DNA from: CAJCJE01 sp036494465
GTDB taxonomy: Bacteria > Actinomycetota > Actinomycetes > Mycobacteriales > Pseudonocardiaceae
DNA length: 64,000 bases
Reading direction: 5' to 3'
Assembly (NCBI GenBank): GCA_036494465.1
Contig: DASXOJ010000115.1
Coordinates: 26,181 to 90,180 of the forward strand
Shown here: piece by piece, positions 25,623 through 34,171 of the stretch
Position numbering within the stretch: the first letter of the stretch is position 1
Layout: each line of letters begins with the position of its first letter
Translations under genes and position numbers: made by a program
The notes under the pieces: generated by a model
What the model was told of the DNA's origin: nothing
Database searches by the model: none
Seen by the model: the letters and a program-made list of their open reading frames with translations, nothing else

Positions 25623-26297
25623 GTGGACACCGCCAGCTCGGTACGGCTCCTGCTCGTCGACGACGACCGGGAGCTCACCGACATGCTCAGTGATCTCCTG
25701 GTCGAGGAGGGTTATCAGGTCGACGTCGCGCTCGACGGGCACCACGGCCTGCACCTGGGCCTGACCCACGACTACCAGGTCATGGTCATCGACCGCGCCC
25801 TGCCCGCGATCGAAGGGCTGGACCTGCTCAGCCGATTACGACGCAAGGCGGTCAGCGCGCGGGCGCTGATCCTCACCGCGCAGGGCACCGTCGCCGACCG
25901 GGTCGCCGGTCTCGACGCGGGCGCCGACGACTACCTGGTCAAACCCTTCGAGATCGACGAGCTGCTGGCCAGGATCCGCGCCCTGCACCGCAGGCACATC
26001 GAAGCCGCAGACTCGCTCCCGCTCGGCACCACCGGCCGCCTCGACGTGGCCCAGCGCGAGGTCGCGCTGCCCACCGGCGTGCGGATCTCGTTGTCCGCCA
26101 AGGAGTTCGCCCTGCTCCGGCTGCTCGCCGAACGGCCGCGAGCGGTGCACACTCGCGCGGAACTCCGCGACAGCGTCTTCGTCGACACGGCCGCTGAATC
26201 CATTGTGGACACATACGTGTACTACCTGCGGCGCAAACTCGGCCGGGGCATCGTGAACACCGTGCACGGCCTCGGCTACCAGCTGGGGGCACCGTGA
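25623..26297 (+). CDS. OmpR-family response regulator
   Basis: A 224-aa two-component regulator. The receiver domain has acidic pocket D13-D15, phospho-acceptor D57 (MVIDRALP), T85 (LILTAQ) and K107 (YLVKPF). The winged-helix output domain (about 125-222) ends with YVYYLRRKLGRGIVNTVHGL. GTG start with no strong ribosome binding site. It overlaps the kinase gene by 4 nt (GTGA). Confidence 0.93.
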   Translation: MDTASSVRLLLVDDDRELTDMLSDLLVEEGYQVDVALDGHHGLHLGLTHDYQVMVIDRALPAIEGLDLLSRLRRKAVSARALILTAQGTVADRVAGLDAGADDYLVKPFEIDELLARIRALHRRHIEAADSLPLGTTGRLDVAQREVALPTGVRISLSAKEFALLRLLAERPRAVHTRAELRDSVFVDTAAESIVDTYVYYLRRKLGRGIVNTVHGLGYQLGAP

Positions 26298-27637
26298 AAC
26301 GGGATCGTGACGCCAACACCGACGCCGAATGCCGGGTGATCCAGCGCGCCAAGCGCATGCTGACCATCCAGATCGCCGCCATGATCACGTTGCTGGTGGC
26401 GATCGTCGGCGCGATCGCGTGTTTCGTGATGATCAACAGTCAGACCCAGGAAGCCGACCGCGAAGTCTCCCGCGTCGCCGACCAACCCGGCATCGCGCCG
26501 CTGTGGGGGTGCGACAGCCTGTTCATCCTGCGCGGGGGCCACCTCGCCGCGAAATCCGGCAGCACCATCCCGGCGAAGGGCCTGCCGGTCACCGCCGACC
26601 TCGACCAGGTCGCGCGCACCGGAACGCCGCTCCGCGACGAGATCAGCGGCAACGGCACCAAGTACGTGGTGCTCACCGAGAAGCACGGCGACGAGGTAGC
26701 CCAGGCCGCCTACGACCTGCGCTACCAACTCGCCGACCAGCACCTGCTCACCATCGGCATCGGCATCGCCGAGATCATCGGCCTGCTCATCGCCGTCGTC
26801 ACCGGCTACCTGCTCGCCGGCCGCGCCATCCACCCGCTCGGCGAAGCCCTGCACCGCCAACGTCGATTCGTCGCCGACGCCAGCCACGAACTACGCGCCC
26901 CGCTCACCCAGTTGCACACCCGCGCCCAGCTCCTCGCCCGCAGAACCCGGCGCGACCGAAGCATGGCAGCCGTCACCGAGGAACTCGACCGCCTGGTCAC
27001 CGGCACCCGCCAACTCGGCGAAGTAGTGGAAGACCTGCTCCTGTCCGCCCGCCTGCGCGCCCAGCCCCAGCAACTGACCCCGATCGACTTCGGCGCCCTC
27101 GTCCACGAAGCCGCGTCCGCCGAACAACTCCGCGCCCGCTGCAACGGCACCACGATCTCGGTCGTCGCCGAGGAACGCCCCTACCTCGTGGACGGCATCG
27201 CCACCGCCCTGCGCCGCGTCGTGGCCGCGTTGATCGACAACGCCGTCGGCCACACCGCCGACGAGGGCGTGATCACGCTGACCCTGCGCGACATCCCGTC
27301 CACCCGCGAATTCGAACTCACCGTCGCCGACAACGGCGTCGGCTTCGACCCCGCCGACGCCGAACGCATCTTCGAACGCTTCGCCCGAGGCGCCACCGGC
27401 AACGGCCGCCGCTTCGGCCTCGGCCTCGCGCTCGTTCGCGAAGTCGTGCGCAGCCACAACGGCACCATCGCCGCGGCCAGCGAACCCGGCCACGGCGCCA
27501 TCTTCACCCTGCGCCTCCCCGTCCACCGCCCAACCCCCACCACACGCCGCCGGGTCGGCGCCGACATCGAGGAGCTCACCCCAGCCCCGAGCCCACGCCG
27601 ACCCGACGACAACACGCACACCGCCGAACCGGCCTAA
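26294..27637 (+). CDS. Sensor histidine kinase
   Basis: A 447-aa membrane kinase. Two helices (about 22-47 and 152-175) flank a roughly 100-residue extracellular sensor; the sensor contains a single Cys in P-L-W-G-C-D. The H-box is FVADASHELRAPLTQLH with H198; N-box L-I-D-N-A-V-G-H; G1 DNGVGFD; G2 FGLGLALV. A Pro/Arg-rich cytoplasmic tail follows. It should phosphorylate the overlapping response regulator. The signal is unknown. Confidence 0.93.
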   Translation: MKRDRDANTDAECRVIQRAKRMLTIQIAAMITLLVAIVGAIACFVMINSQTQEADREVSRVADQPGIAPLWGCDSLFILRGGHLAAKSGSTIPAKGLPVTADLDQVARTGTPLRDEISGNGTKYVVLTEKHGDEVAQAAYDLRYQLADQHLLTIGIGIAEIIGLLIAVVTGYLLAGRAIHPLGEALHRQRRFVADASHELRAPLTQLHTRAQLLARRTRRDRSMAAVTEELDRLVTGTRQLGEVVEDLLLSARLRAQPQQLTPIDFGALVHEAASAEQLRARCNGTTISVVAEERPYLVDGIATALRRVVAALIDNAVGHTADEGVITLTLRDIPSTREFELTVADNGVGFDPADAERIFERFARGATGNGRRFGLGLALVREVVRSHNGTIAAASEPGHGAIFTLRLPVHRPTPTTRRRVGADIEELTPAPSPRRPDDNTHTAEPA

Positions 27638-27647
27638 GGAGACCACG

Positions 27648-28097
27648 CGAACCTCGCATCCCGTTTGGATGGTCGCCGGGTCCTGGTCGCCGGCGCCGGC
27701 TCGGGCATCGGCCATGCCACGACATCGCGGCTGCCGGCGGAAGGGGCGTGTGTCGTCGCGACGGATCTCTACACCGACGGCATGGACAGGGCAGTTTGCC
27801 CCGATCACCGACGTCGATGACGTTCTCGATGGACGTCACGGACGAGACCGTGGTCGCCACCGGGTATGGCCATGGCCATCGATTTTCTCGGTGGCTCGAT
27901 GTCGTGGTCAACGCGGCGGGGATTCTGCTGGCCGAACACACCCACGAGACGCCGGTGGAGTTGTGGAACCTGGTGGTGGGCGTCACCTGACCGGGACGTT
28001 CGTGGTGACCAGGGAGGCACTGCCCGCATTGCTGGTCGCGGGACGGAGCGTGCTCGGTGACGCGGAGATCCGCATCGACGGTGGCACACACGCTTGA
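27648..28097 (+). pseudogene. Decayed SDR oxidoreductase gene
   Basis: Fragments of one short-chain dehydrogenase lie in three frames. 27650-27800 gives L-A-S-R-L-D-G-R-R-V-L-V-A-G-A-G-S-G-I-G-H-A, the N-terminal cofactor motif. 27880-27990 gives LDVVVNAAGILLAEHTHETP with the N-A-A-G motif. 27985-28097 gives LTGTFVVTREALPALLVAG and, after a deletion, a terminal I-D-G-G-T-H-A. The catalytic Ser-Tyr-Lys segment is missing, so it cannot be functional. It converges on the TetR gene at 28120. Confidence 0.8.
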
Positions 28098-28119
28098 TGG
28101 CCAGATCCGATCGACGCCG

Positions 28120-28758
28120 TCATGCCACGGAATCGCCGAACAGGAGGGCCGCGGTCGATTCCCATTCTCGGACCAGGTCGACGGTCTCCGGGGAGCGCAG
28201 CCATTGGATCTGGAGGCCGTCCATCATCGCCATGATCTGACGGGCGAGGGTTTCCGGGTGATCGCTGTTGACCTTGGCGAGATTGGTGAACGCGGTGAGG
28301 GCTTGCCTTTGCCGCTTGACGAAATAGTCGTGGGCTGGATGGCTCGGCGTCAGTGATTCGATTTCGAGCACCGCGAACAGGCGCACGATCTCCGGCTGCT
28401 CCGCGTTGCGCCGCATGGTCGCCAGGCAGAGCTGCCGGAGGTCCACGCCGTCCGGCCCGCTCTCGGACCACTCGTCCGGCACCTCGTCCTCACCCACTCC
28501 CAGCTGTTCGCGCAGCGACCGGGCGTCGTGGAGGTCGCGGTGAGCCAGGACCGCGATGAGCAATCCGGTCTTGGAACCAACGTGCCGGAGCACGCCGGGA
28601 ACGGTCAGCCCGCACCGGTCGGCCACGTCCTGCATGGACAGTCCCCAGTAACCGCATTCGGCGATCAGCGTGGCGGAGATCGTCGTGATCTGCCGCAGCC
28701 GTTCTGCCGCGGGCAGCCGGAGCTGGTCGCGTCGGTATGGAGGTACTCGTTGGCCCAT
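28120..28758 (-). CDS. TetR-family transcriptional regulator
   Basis: A 212-aa TetR regulator with HTH MQDVADRCGLTVPGVLRHVG (about residues 42-61) and a C-terminal domain containing M-A-M-M-D-G-L-Q-I-Q-W, as in TetR_C_6-like proteins. ATG at 28758 follows GGAAAGG. The convergent partner is an SDR pseudogene, so its original target may be gone. A 13-bp perfect inverted repeat lies 24 nt upstream of its start. Confidence 0.88.
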   Translation of the reverse strand: MGQRVPPYRRDQLRLPAAERLRQITTISATLIAECGYWGLSMQDVADRCGLTVPGVLRHVGSKTGLLIAVLAHRDLHDARSLREQLGVGEDEVPDEWSESGPDGVDLRQLCLATMRRNAEQPEIVRLFAVLEIESLTPSHPAHDYFVKRQRQALTAFTNLAKVNSDHPETLARQIMAMMDGLQIQWLRSPETVDLVREWESTAALLFGDSVA

Positions 28759-28781
28759 AACCCTTTCCGGTCTTCCATGCG

Positions 28782-28814
28782 CCGTCCGGCCGACTGTCGC
28801 GGTCGGCCGGACGG
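28782..28814. repeat. 13-bp perfect inverted repeat upstream of TetR gene
   Basis: CCGTCCGGCCGAC (28782-28794) and GTCGGCCGGACGG (28802-28814) around a 7-nt loop. It may be a hairpin terminator for the zone 28815-29023 or an operator. The rest of 28759-29023 shows no convincing gene. Confidence 0.6.
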
Positions 28815-29023
28815 AGTTCTTCCACCGCAGGTCGGCTCAGAGCTGCCAACACAGTGCCTGTTCGGCTCGCGACGCCCAGGCACGCGCTGTGTTGTTGCGG
28901 GCGCCGCCCCGGGGCCACGCGTTGTCGTCGTCCCCGGTACAACAGCGGTACCGGCTCCTCCGCCTTGGACCTTCATACACCTGACCGCCGCTCCCTGATC
29001 GAACAACACCGTGTCAGGAGCTC

Positions 29024-30568
29024 TTAGGGATAGACACCGGAGAGCCGGTTGACGATGTTGGGCCACTGCCAGGTCACCGCATTGCGGTTGAGCAGGCCGA
29101 ACTGGTCGTCGCCGACACCGTTGCTGCCGTTGTCCCAGATGACCGTCTTCTGGCCGTACTGCTTGGCATAGGAGGTGATGTCCGTGACGAAGTTGGCCAC
29201 CTGGTCGGAGTTGTCGCCGCCGTTGTAGGGCTTGACGGTGGCGCCGAACTCCGTCCAGATCACGTGAATGCCCTTGCTGGTGAACAGCCTGTTCGCGTTG
29301 TCGATGTCACCGTCGGGAAGGTAGTTCATCGAACCGTCCCACGTCAGGTAGTTCGGCGCCGTTTCCGAGCAGAATGCCCACGGATTGTAGGTGTGCACCG
29401 ACACCGCAACGTGACTGTCGTTGGGGACGACGAGATTGTCCGCGCCGGTCTGGGCGTTGGCGCCGTAGGGAACCACGAGCAGCCAGCGGGAGGAGTCGTT
29501 GCCGCCGTTCGCGCGGACATCGTTGACGAAGTCCTGGTTCAGGGTGTTGATCGCCGGCCAGTTGTCGGAGGTGCCCCCGCCGTACCGGTTGCCGCCGTTG
29601 GCGTCCTGCGGCTCGTTCATGGCTTCGAACAGCAGGTGCTGGTCCTCACCGTTGAAATAGGCGGAGACCTGCCGCCAGATCGCGTTGAATTCGGGCTCGA
29701 CCTGAGGCATTCGCTCGACGCTCGGGATGAGCCAACTGTCACCGCCACCGTCGTGGTGGATGTTGACGTCGACGTACATACCGTCCGCGATCGCCCAGTC
29801 GACGACCTGCTTGAGCCGGGCGAGGAATGCCGGATCGATCGTGTAGCCCGGCGATCCGGTGGTGAGGTGTGGATACCAGGTCACCGGGATGCGCAGATAG
29901 TTGAACTTGGTCGCCACCTGGTCGATCATGGCCTTGGTCGTCGCCGGGTTGCCCCAGCACGTCTCGCAGGGAGTCGCGTCGAAGGAGTTGCCCAGGTTCC
30001 AGCCGGTCTTGATCTGGCTGAAGATGTCGGTGCCGCCGGTGCTACCGCCGCCGTTCACCGTCCACCGCTGGTTCGCGGTACCGCCACAGTCCCACAACTG
30101 TAGGTAAGAACCGTTCGTGGTTCCGCTGGCATCCAGGCACTTACCGGACTGGGGGTTGGTGATGGCGCCGTTCCCACCCACTTGCCATTGTTGTGCGCCG
30201 GTGCCGTTGCAGTCGTAGATCTGCACCCGAGCACCGTCGACGGTCGAGCCGCCGTTGACATCGAGGCATCGTCCGGACTGGGGGTTGGTGATGGCGCCGT
30301 TCGCGTCTACCTGCCATTGTTGCGCGCCGGTGCCGTTGCAGTCGTAGATCTGAACCACGGCGCCGTTCGAGGTTCCCCCCGACGTGATATCGATACACCG
30401 TCCGCTCTGCTGCCCCACGATAGTTCCGGGAGTTGTCACCGCCGCCGTCGCGGTCCCGAAGCCCAGCCAGGTCAAGGACATGGTCAACGCAACGACCGAG
30501 ACGGCGGCTAGTACCGCACGCCATCGGCGCCATCGACGTAAACCGCCGCGTTCAGAGGTCGATCGCAT
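29024..30568 (-). CDS. Secreted GH5 endoglucanase/mannanase with N-terminal ricin-type lectin
   Basis: A 514-aa secreted glycosidase. The signal peptide ends near T-A-T-A-A. Residues about 45-175 are a ricin B beta-trefoil with three QIYDCNGTGAQQWQV-like units; after a Gly/Ser linker comes the GH5 barrel. Catalytic residues: acid/base Glu in LLFEAMNEPQD and nucleophile Glu in VIWTEFGA; also NIHHDGGG and Y-L-R-I-P-V-T-W. It would cleave beta-1,4-glucan or mannan outside the cell. The start has AGGAGG upstream. The gene sits between pseudogenes, hinting at insertion into a decaying region. Lectin-first order is the reverse of the GH3 enzyme at the left edge. Confidence 0.92.
   Translation of the reverse strand: MRSTSERGGLRRWRRWRAVLAAVSVVALTMSLTWLGFGTATAAVTTPGTIVGQQSGRCIDITSGGTSNGAVVQIYDCNGTGAQQWQVDANGAITNPQSGRCLDVNGGSTVDGARVQIYDCNGTGAQQWQVGGNGAITNPQSGKCLDASGTTNGSYLQLWDCGGTANQRWTVNGGGSTGGTDIFSQIKTGWNLGNSFDATPCETCWGNPATTKAMIDQVATKFNYLRIPVTWYPHLTTGSPGYTIDPAFLARLKQVVDWAIADGMYVDVNIHHDGGGDSWLIPSVERMPQVEPEFNAIWRQVSAYFNGEDQHLLFEAMNEPQDANGGNRYGGGTSDNWPAINTLNQDFVNDVRANGGNDSSRWLLVVPYGANAQTGADNLVVPNDSHVAVSVHTYNPWAFCSETAPNYLTWDGSMNYLPDGDIDNANRLFTSKGIHVIWTEFGATVKPYNGGDNSDQVANFVTDITSYAKQYGQKTVIWDNGSNGVGDDQFGLLNRNAVTWQWPNIVNRLSGVYP
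30135..30395 (-). repeat. Tandem repeats of about 132 bp encoding ricin-lectin lobes
   Basis: The segments starting near 30145 and 30275 share long identical runs such as GACTGGGGGTTGGTGATGGC and the CNGTGAQQWQV-coding stretch; a third, diverged copy precedes them. They encode the beta-trefoil lobes and are a hot spot for recombination or slippage. Confidence 0.7.
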
Positions 30569-30606
30569 GCTGCTTTCCTCCTCGGGTACCGGGGATGCGT
30601 CGGTTC

Positions 30607-30653
30607 GGGAAAGCGTTTACTCGCCGTAGCGAGAAATTGGTTAGTAGCTACTA
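30607..30653 (-). promoter_or_regulatory. Candidate LacI-type site and 12-bp palindrome upstream of GH5 gene
   Basis: Minus-strand GTAAACGCTTTCC (30620-30608) resembles LacI-family operators. TAGTAGCTACTA (30642-30653) is a perfect palindrome that extends to 18 bp with one mismatch. Both lie 40-85 nt upstream of the GH5 start. Confidence 0.4.
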
Positions 30654-30727
30654 GCCACTGACTGGATTCAGACTTTAGCCCGCCCTCGAACCGACCAGCA
30701 AGGCATCGACTTTGACAATCACACTTC

Positions 30728-30946
30728 TCAAGCACTCACGGTCGCTGTCGTGTCCTCGGCGACGACGGCGGAGAAGTCGTCCTCGGCATGCCCGGTGCGA
30801 ATGGCCGTCAGCAGGGATTCCAGGGTGCCTGCCCGGCACTTGTGCACGAAATGCGCGATGTCGTCGTTGAACGTGGCCGACCGCAGATGCTTGTGCGGGA
30901 ACGCGGTAGTCGAGTTCGCCGGTGATCGCGCGTTCGTCGAGGCCAA
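30728..30946 (-). pseudogene. C-terminal fragment of an unidentified protein
   Basis: The minus strand reads FNDDIAHFVHKCRAGTLESL, then L-T-A-I-R-T-G-H-A-E-D-D-F-S-A-V, ending at a TGA at 30728. It looks like the tail of an oxidoreductase (A-G-H-x-x-D-D-F-S endings occur in imine-reductase/6PGDH-like proteins), but upstream homology is lost. Identification is weak. Confidence 0.35.
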
Positions 30947-31270
30947 CGCGATCCTGCTCGCCGACCACCTCGATCTGGGGATCGGCGCGACGATTCACAG
31001 CTGATTTCTCGACCGGGTGGAGCGGCGGGACGGCGCCTGGCGGATCGCGCACCGCGATGCCGTCTACGACATGGGTGGGTTCGCCTACCCGTTCGGTGCA
31101 CAGGGCGTCGAGGACGTCGGCATCGCGGCAGGTCGTCACCCGCGCGAGTACGCGGCACTGGCCTGTCTGCTCGAACGTGGCGGACATCCGGTGCCCAGGA
31201 CCTGCCCCGTTTCAGCGAGCGGGAGCGGACCATCCTCGACCAAGGCCGCGCGTGGTTGGTCGGTAATGTC
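30890..31270 (+). pseudogene. SnoaL-like (NTF2-fold) protein remnant
   Basis: The plus strand reads VVEFAGDRAFVEANAILLAD and D-H-L-D-L-G-I-G-A-T-I-H-S, hits a TGA at 31002-31004, resumes in frame with FLDRVERRDGAWRIAHRDAV and Y-D-M-G-G-F, then shifts frame near 31200 to D-L-P-R-F-S-E-R-E-R-T. These are typical of SnoaL-like polyketide-cyclase or ring-hydroxylating-dioxygenase small-subunit-like proteins. A stop and a frameshift make it a pseudogene. It lies just upstream of an intact SDR gene, a common partner. Confidence 0.7.
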
Positions 31271-31310
31271 CGATAAGATTCAGATGGGGTAAGTCGAGAG
31301 AGGGGCAGCT

Positions 31311-32042
31311 GTGTCCGGACAGTTGACAGGCAAGGCAGCGCTGGTAACCGGAGGTTCACGGGGAATCGGCGCCGCGATCGCGATCGGACTCGCCGAGCAG
31401 GGCGCGGCCGTCGTGATCGGCTACGTGCGCAACGAGGAACTGGCCCGGCAGGTGGCGCGGACGATCACCGACGCGGGCGGCAAAGCCGTGCCGATCCAGG
31501 CGGATCTCTCCGAGCTCAGCCAGATCGAGCGGCTGTTCGACGAAGCGGAGCGCGGCATCGGCGAGTTGGACATCGTGATCGCCAACGCGGCGGACGCCCT
31601 GCAACTCCCGCTGATCGACTGCACCGAGGCCGACTACGACCGGATCTTCAACACCAACACCAAAGGCGTCTTCTTCACGCTGCAACAAGCGGCGCGGCGG
31701 CTGCGCGACAACGGGCGGATCATCGTCACCTCCACCGGTGGCACTCAGATGTTGATGACCGAGCTGTCGCTCTACCTCGGCAGCAAGGGAGCGGTCGAGC
31801 AGTTCACGCGGGTGCTGGCGCGGGAACTCGGCGGCAGGGGCATCACGGTCAACTCGCTGTCGCCCGGTTTCACCGACACCGACCTGCTGCCCGACCGGGA
31901 CCGCGAGGTCGCCGCGGGCGCGTCACCGTTCAACCGGGTCGGGCAGCCGGCCGACGTCGCCGAAGTCGCGGTGTTCCTCAGCGGACCCAGCGCCCGCTGG
32001 ATCACCGGCCAGAACATCGCGGCAGGCGGCGGCGTGTTCTGA
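31311..32042 (+). CDS. SDR-family NAD(P)-dependent oxidoreductase
   Basis: A 243-aa classical SDR close to 3-oxoacyl-ACP reductases. Cofactor motif TGGSRGIGAAIA (about 14-25), N-A-A-D in place of NNAG, catalytic S-T-G-G, and intact Tyr-Lys in SLYLGSKGAVEQ. The end is G-Q-N-I-A-A-G-G-G-V-F. GTG at 31311 follows GAGAGAGG. The substrate is unknown; a SnoaL-like remnant lies directly upstream. Confidence 0.9.
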   Translation: MSGQLTGKAALVTGGSRGIGAAIAIGLAEQGAAVVIGYVRNEELARQVARTITDAGGKAVPIQADLSELSQIERLFDEAERGIGELDIVIANAADALQLPLIDCTEADYDRIFNTNTKGVFFTLQQAARRLRDNGRIIVTSTGGTQMLMTELSLYLGSKGAVEQFTRVLARELGGRGITVNSLSPGFTDTDLLPDRDREVAAGASPFNRVGQPADVAEVAVFLSGPSARWITGQNIAAGGGVF

Positions 32043-32061
32043 TCGGTGATCCAGTCGGTGG

Positions 32062-33645
32062 TCATGTGCTTCGGCGCACCACGAACTGGTCGACGGCGGT
32101 GCCGTCCTCGATCAGCGAGCGCACGGTCAACTGGGCGGGCGTTGTCGTCGTCGCCTGGGTGACGTCGACGGAGACCAGGCAGTAGCCGGTGTAGCGCACC
32201 CGCGACCAGGTGACGTTGACCGTCTCCTCCTTGCCATCGGGTTCGCAGATCTGCATTGGGATCGCCTTCGTGCTGGTGTTCACGTGGCCGATGTAGCTGT
32301 CGGAAGCAGGGAAGGAGTAGACGCCGCCGCCTCCGCCGCCTGCCACCACGTAGGGGGTGCCATCGGTGACCGGGTTGACAGTGCCGCCGGAGGGCAGTTG
32401 TTTGCTCGCCTTGCCGCCCTTGATCGGGTCGGTCCGCTCGTAGATGTGGTTGTGGCCGTTGAGCACCAGGTCGACCTGGTAGGTGTCGAACAGCGGGGCC
32501 CACTGCTGCTGCGCGCCGAGTTCCGCGCCGTTGTCGTGACACGTCGAGTACACGCACTGGTGGAAGTAGACGACGATGAAATCGATGCTCGGATCGGCGC
32601 GCATGGTGGCCAGCGTCTTGTGCAACCAGGTCAGCTGCGCGCCCTTGGTGTAGTTGAGGTTCGCCGGCGTGTTGTAGCAGATGTCGTTGCCGTCCAGGCT
32701 GATCAGCCCGACGTTCTGGTAGCGCCACGAATAGATCCCGGTCGACGCGGACCACGCGTTGTCCGGCATCGTGAACCGGGCGCGTACACCGCCGTAGCCG
32801 TCTGGCGTGTACCAGGCTTCCATTTCGTGGTTGCCGATCGCCATCATCCACGGGATCTCGGCGGAGACCGGTTCGTTCTGCACGAAGAACGAGTCCCAGA
32901 CGCGTGCGTCGTACTTGTCGTCGGTGCCACCACCGCCCTCGGTGTTGGCGTAACTGAGATCGCCCATGTGCAGGTGGAACGCGGGGGAGAGGCCGGAGAT
33001 CAGGCCGCTGGTCGCGGCCGCGTTGTAGCCGACGCCCTGGTCGCCGAACGCGGTGAAGGTGAAACCGCTGCCGCGTCCCGGCGCTGGTGCGGTGTGGAAG
33101 CTCGCGATGTCGCCGAGCCGCCCGCCCTGCCCGGCCGGGTCGTAGCCCTGGTGGCCCACCAGGTAGTAGTAGGTGGTGTCCGGGATCAACTGGTTGAGGT
33201 GGGCGTGCAGGTAGTACTGGGTGACCGTCTTGGGCTTGATCAGTGGCTCGTCCTCGACCGGGTGCTGCCAGGACAACTGGCTGGTCAACGTGCGCACTTC
33301 GGCCGCGATCGGGGTGCCGAACTCGGCTGGGCTGGTGCCGAGCCGGATGAACGGGGCGGTCACCGCGGTCGGCACCTGCCAGGACACCACGACCTGTTGG
33401 GACGGGTCGGCGCCGAAGGCGAGATGCCGGCCGAAAGGTCGGACCGCTGACCCACTGATGTCGTGGGAGCGGGGTGCGGCCATCGCGGTGCCCGGCAGCA
33501 GCGATCCGCCGACGGCCAGTGCGGCGCCGACCCGCAACAGGTTCCGGCGGGAATAGCGGGCGACATAGCGTTCGTGTTGCTCGGCGAGGCTCAGAGGTGG
33601 GTTGGACCTGATCAGGGAGCTGCGGTTCGGTGCGTCCTCGGTCAT
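32062..33645 (-). CDS. Tat-exported purple acid phosphatase-like metallophosphoesterase
   Basis: A 527-aa exported phosphatase. The Tat signal is SRRNLLRVGAALAVGGSLLP, ending T-A-M-A-A-P. A fibronectin-like purple acid phosphatase N-terminal domain (about 60-165) is followed by the metallophosphatase domain: F-G-D-Q-G, LHMGDLSYAN, MAIGNHEME, VVYFHQ and LVLNGHNHIYERT provide the dimetal ligands. It should release phosphate from organic esters outside the membrane. ATG 33645 is chosen because a -35/-10 pair places the transcription start there; the upstream in-frame start at 33675 lies inside the promoter. Confidence 0.9.
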   Translation of the reverse strand: MTEDAPNRSSLIRSNPPLSLAEQHERYVARYSRRNLLRVGAALAVGGSLLPGTAMAAPRSHDISGSAVRPFGRHLAFGADPSQQVVVSWQVPTAVTAPFIRLGTSPAEFGTPIAAEVRTLTSQLSWQHPVEDEPLIKPKTVTQYYLHAHLNQLIPDTTYYYLVGHQGYDPAGQGGRLGDIASFHTAPAPGRGSGFTFTAFGDQGVGYNAAATSGLISGLSPAFHLHMGDLSYANTEGGGGTDDKYDARVWDSFFVQNEPVSAEIPWMMAIGNHEMEAWYTPDGYGGVRARFTMPDNAWSASTGIYSWRYQNVGLISLDGNDICYNTPANLNYTKGAQLTWLHKTLATMRADPSIDFIVVYFHQCVYSTCHDNGAELGAQQQWAPLFDTYQVDLVLNGHNHIYERTDPIKGGKASKQLPSGGTVNPVTDGTPYVVAGGGGGGVYSFPASDSYIGHVNTSTKAIPMQICEPDGKEETVNVTWSRVRYTGYCLVSVDVTQATTTTPAQLTVRSLIEDGTAVDQFVVRRST

Positions 33646-33652
33646 GACGGAA

Positions 33653-33697
33653 AAGTTAGGAAACCTTCCGAACATATGTCAAGAACTCGCGGTTAAC
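33653..33697 (-). promoter_or_regulatory. Leaderless promoter with candidate PHO box
   Basis: Minus strand: TTGACA (33682-33677), 18 bp, TAACTT (33658-33653), then 7 nt to the ATG. Overlapping the -35 are GTTAACC (33697-33691) and GTTCTTG (33686-33680) in an 11-bp direct-repeat register, resembling the GTTCACC units bound by PhoP in actinomycetes. This fits phosphate-starvation control of a phosphatase. Confidence 0.55.
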
Positions 33698-33703
33698 TAC
33701 TAA

Positions 33704-34171
33704 TTACTCTGAGTCGATCCAGACGCGCACGACCTGGAGATCCGCATCGGTCACGCCAAACATCGGATCGACACGGTGCGCCAGTGCCGCGCCCGGATGG
33801 TGCGCGCCGATCCAGCGCCCGTCCGCCACCCCGATCTCGTCGTCCAGCCAGCTGAACGGCCGACCGGCGGCGTACTCGACGAGGATCGGAGCCTTCCAGT
33901 GCACGCCGGGCGGGTCGTCGTCGGCGTCGGGAAATTCGACGACCGGCAGCGGCGGCAGGCCGATCCGTGGCGCGATCTCCTCGTTCGCCACCGCCTGCCA
34001 GGTCGTCGCCCAGACGAGGTCGCAGCCCAGTGCCAGCAACCGCGCGCCGATGCCCGGATCGAGCTTGCCGAGCAGCGGGTTGCCCTCGGGCGCGGACTGG
34101 TGGTGCGGGGTCGAACCGTAGGGGAGGAGGGTCCCGTCCACGTCCAGGAACAGCAGCGGACGCGCGATCAC
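33704..34171 (-). CDS. HAD-superfamily hydrolase-like protein
   Basis: A 155-aa HAD-fold protein. Motif I is LLFLDVDGTLLPYG with both Asp residues; motif II is in VWATTW. The later acidic motif is W-L-D-D-E-I. Small HAD proteins of this type occur in Actinobacteria with unknown substrates and resemble the HAD domain of RNA-repair proteins. The GTG start overlaps the stop of the lipoprotein gene by 4 nt (GTGA), so it is the second gene of an operon. Confidence 0.8.
   Translation of the reverse strand: MIARPLLFLDVDGTLLPYGSTPHHQSAPEGNPLLGKLDPGIGARLLALGCDLVWATTWQAVANEEIAPRIGLPPLPVVEFPDADDDPPGVHWKAPILVEYAAGRPFSWLDDEIGVADGRWIGAHHPGAALAHRVDPMFGVTDADLQVVRVWIDSE

Noticed and set aside
28665..29023. 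Coding gene in the gap before the GH5 gene
   Set aside because: The open frames on both strands are Arg/Pro-rich and have no motifs or good start sites.
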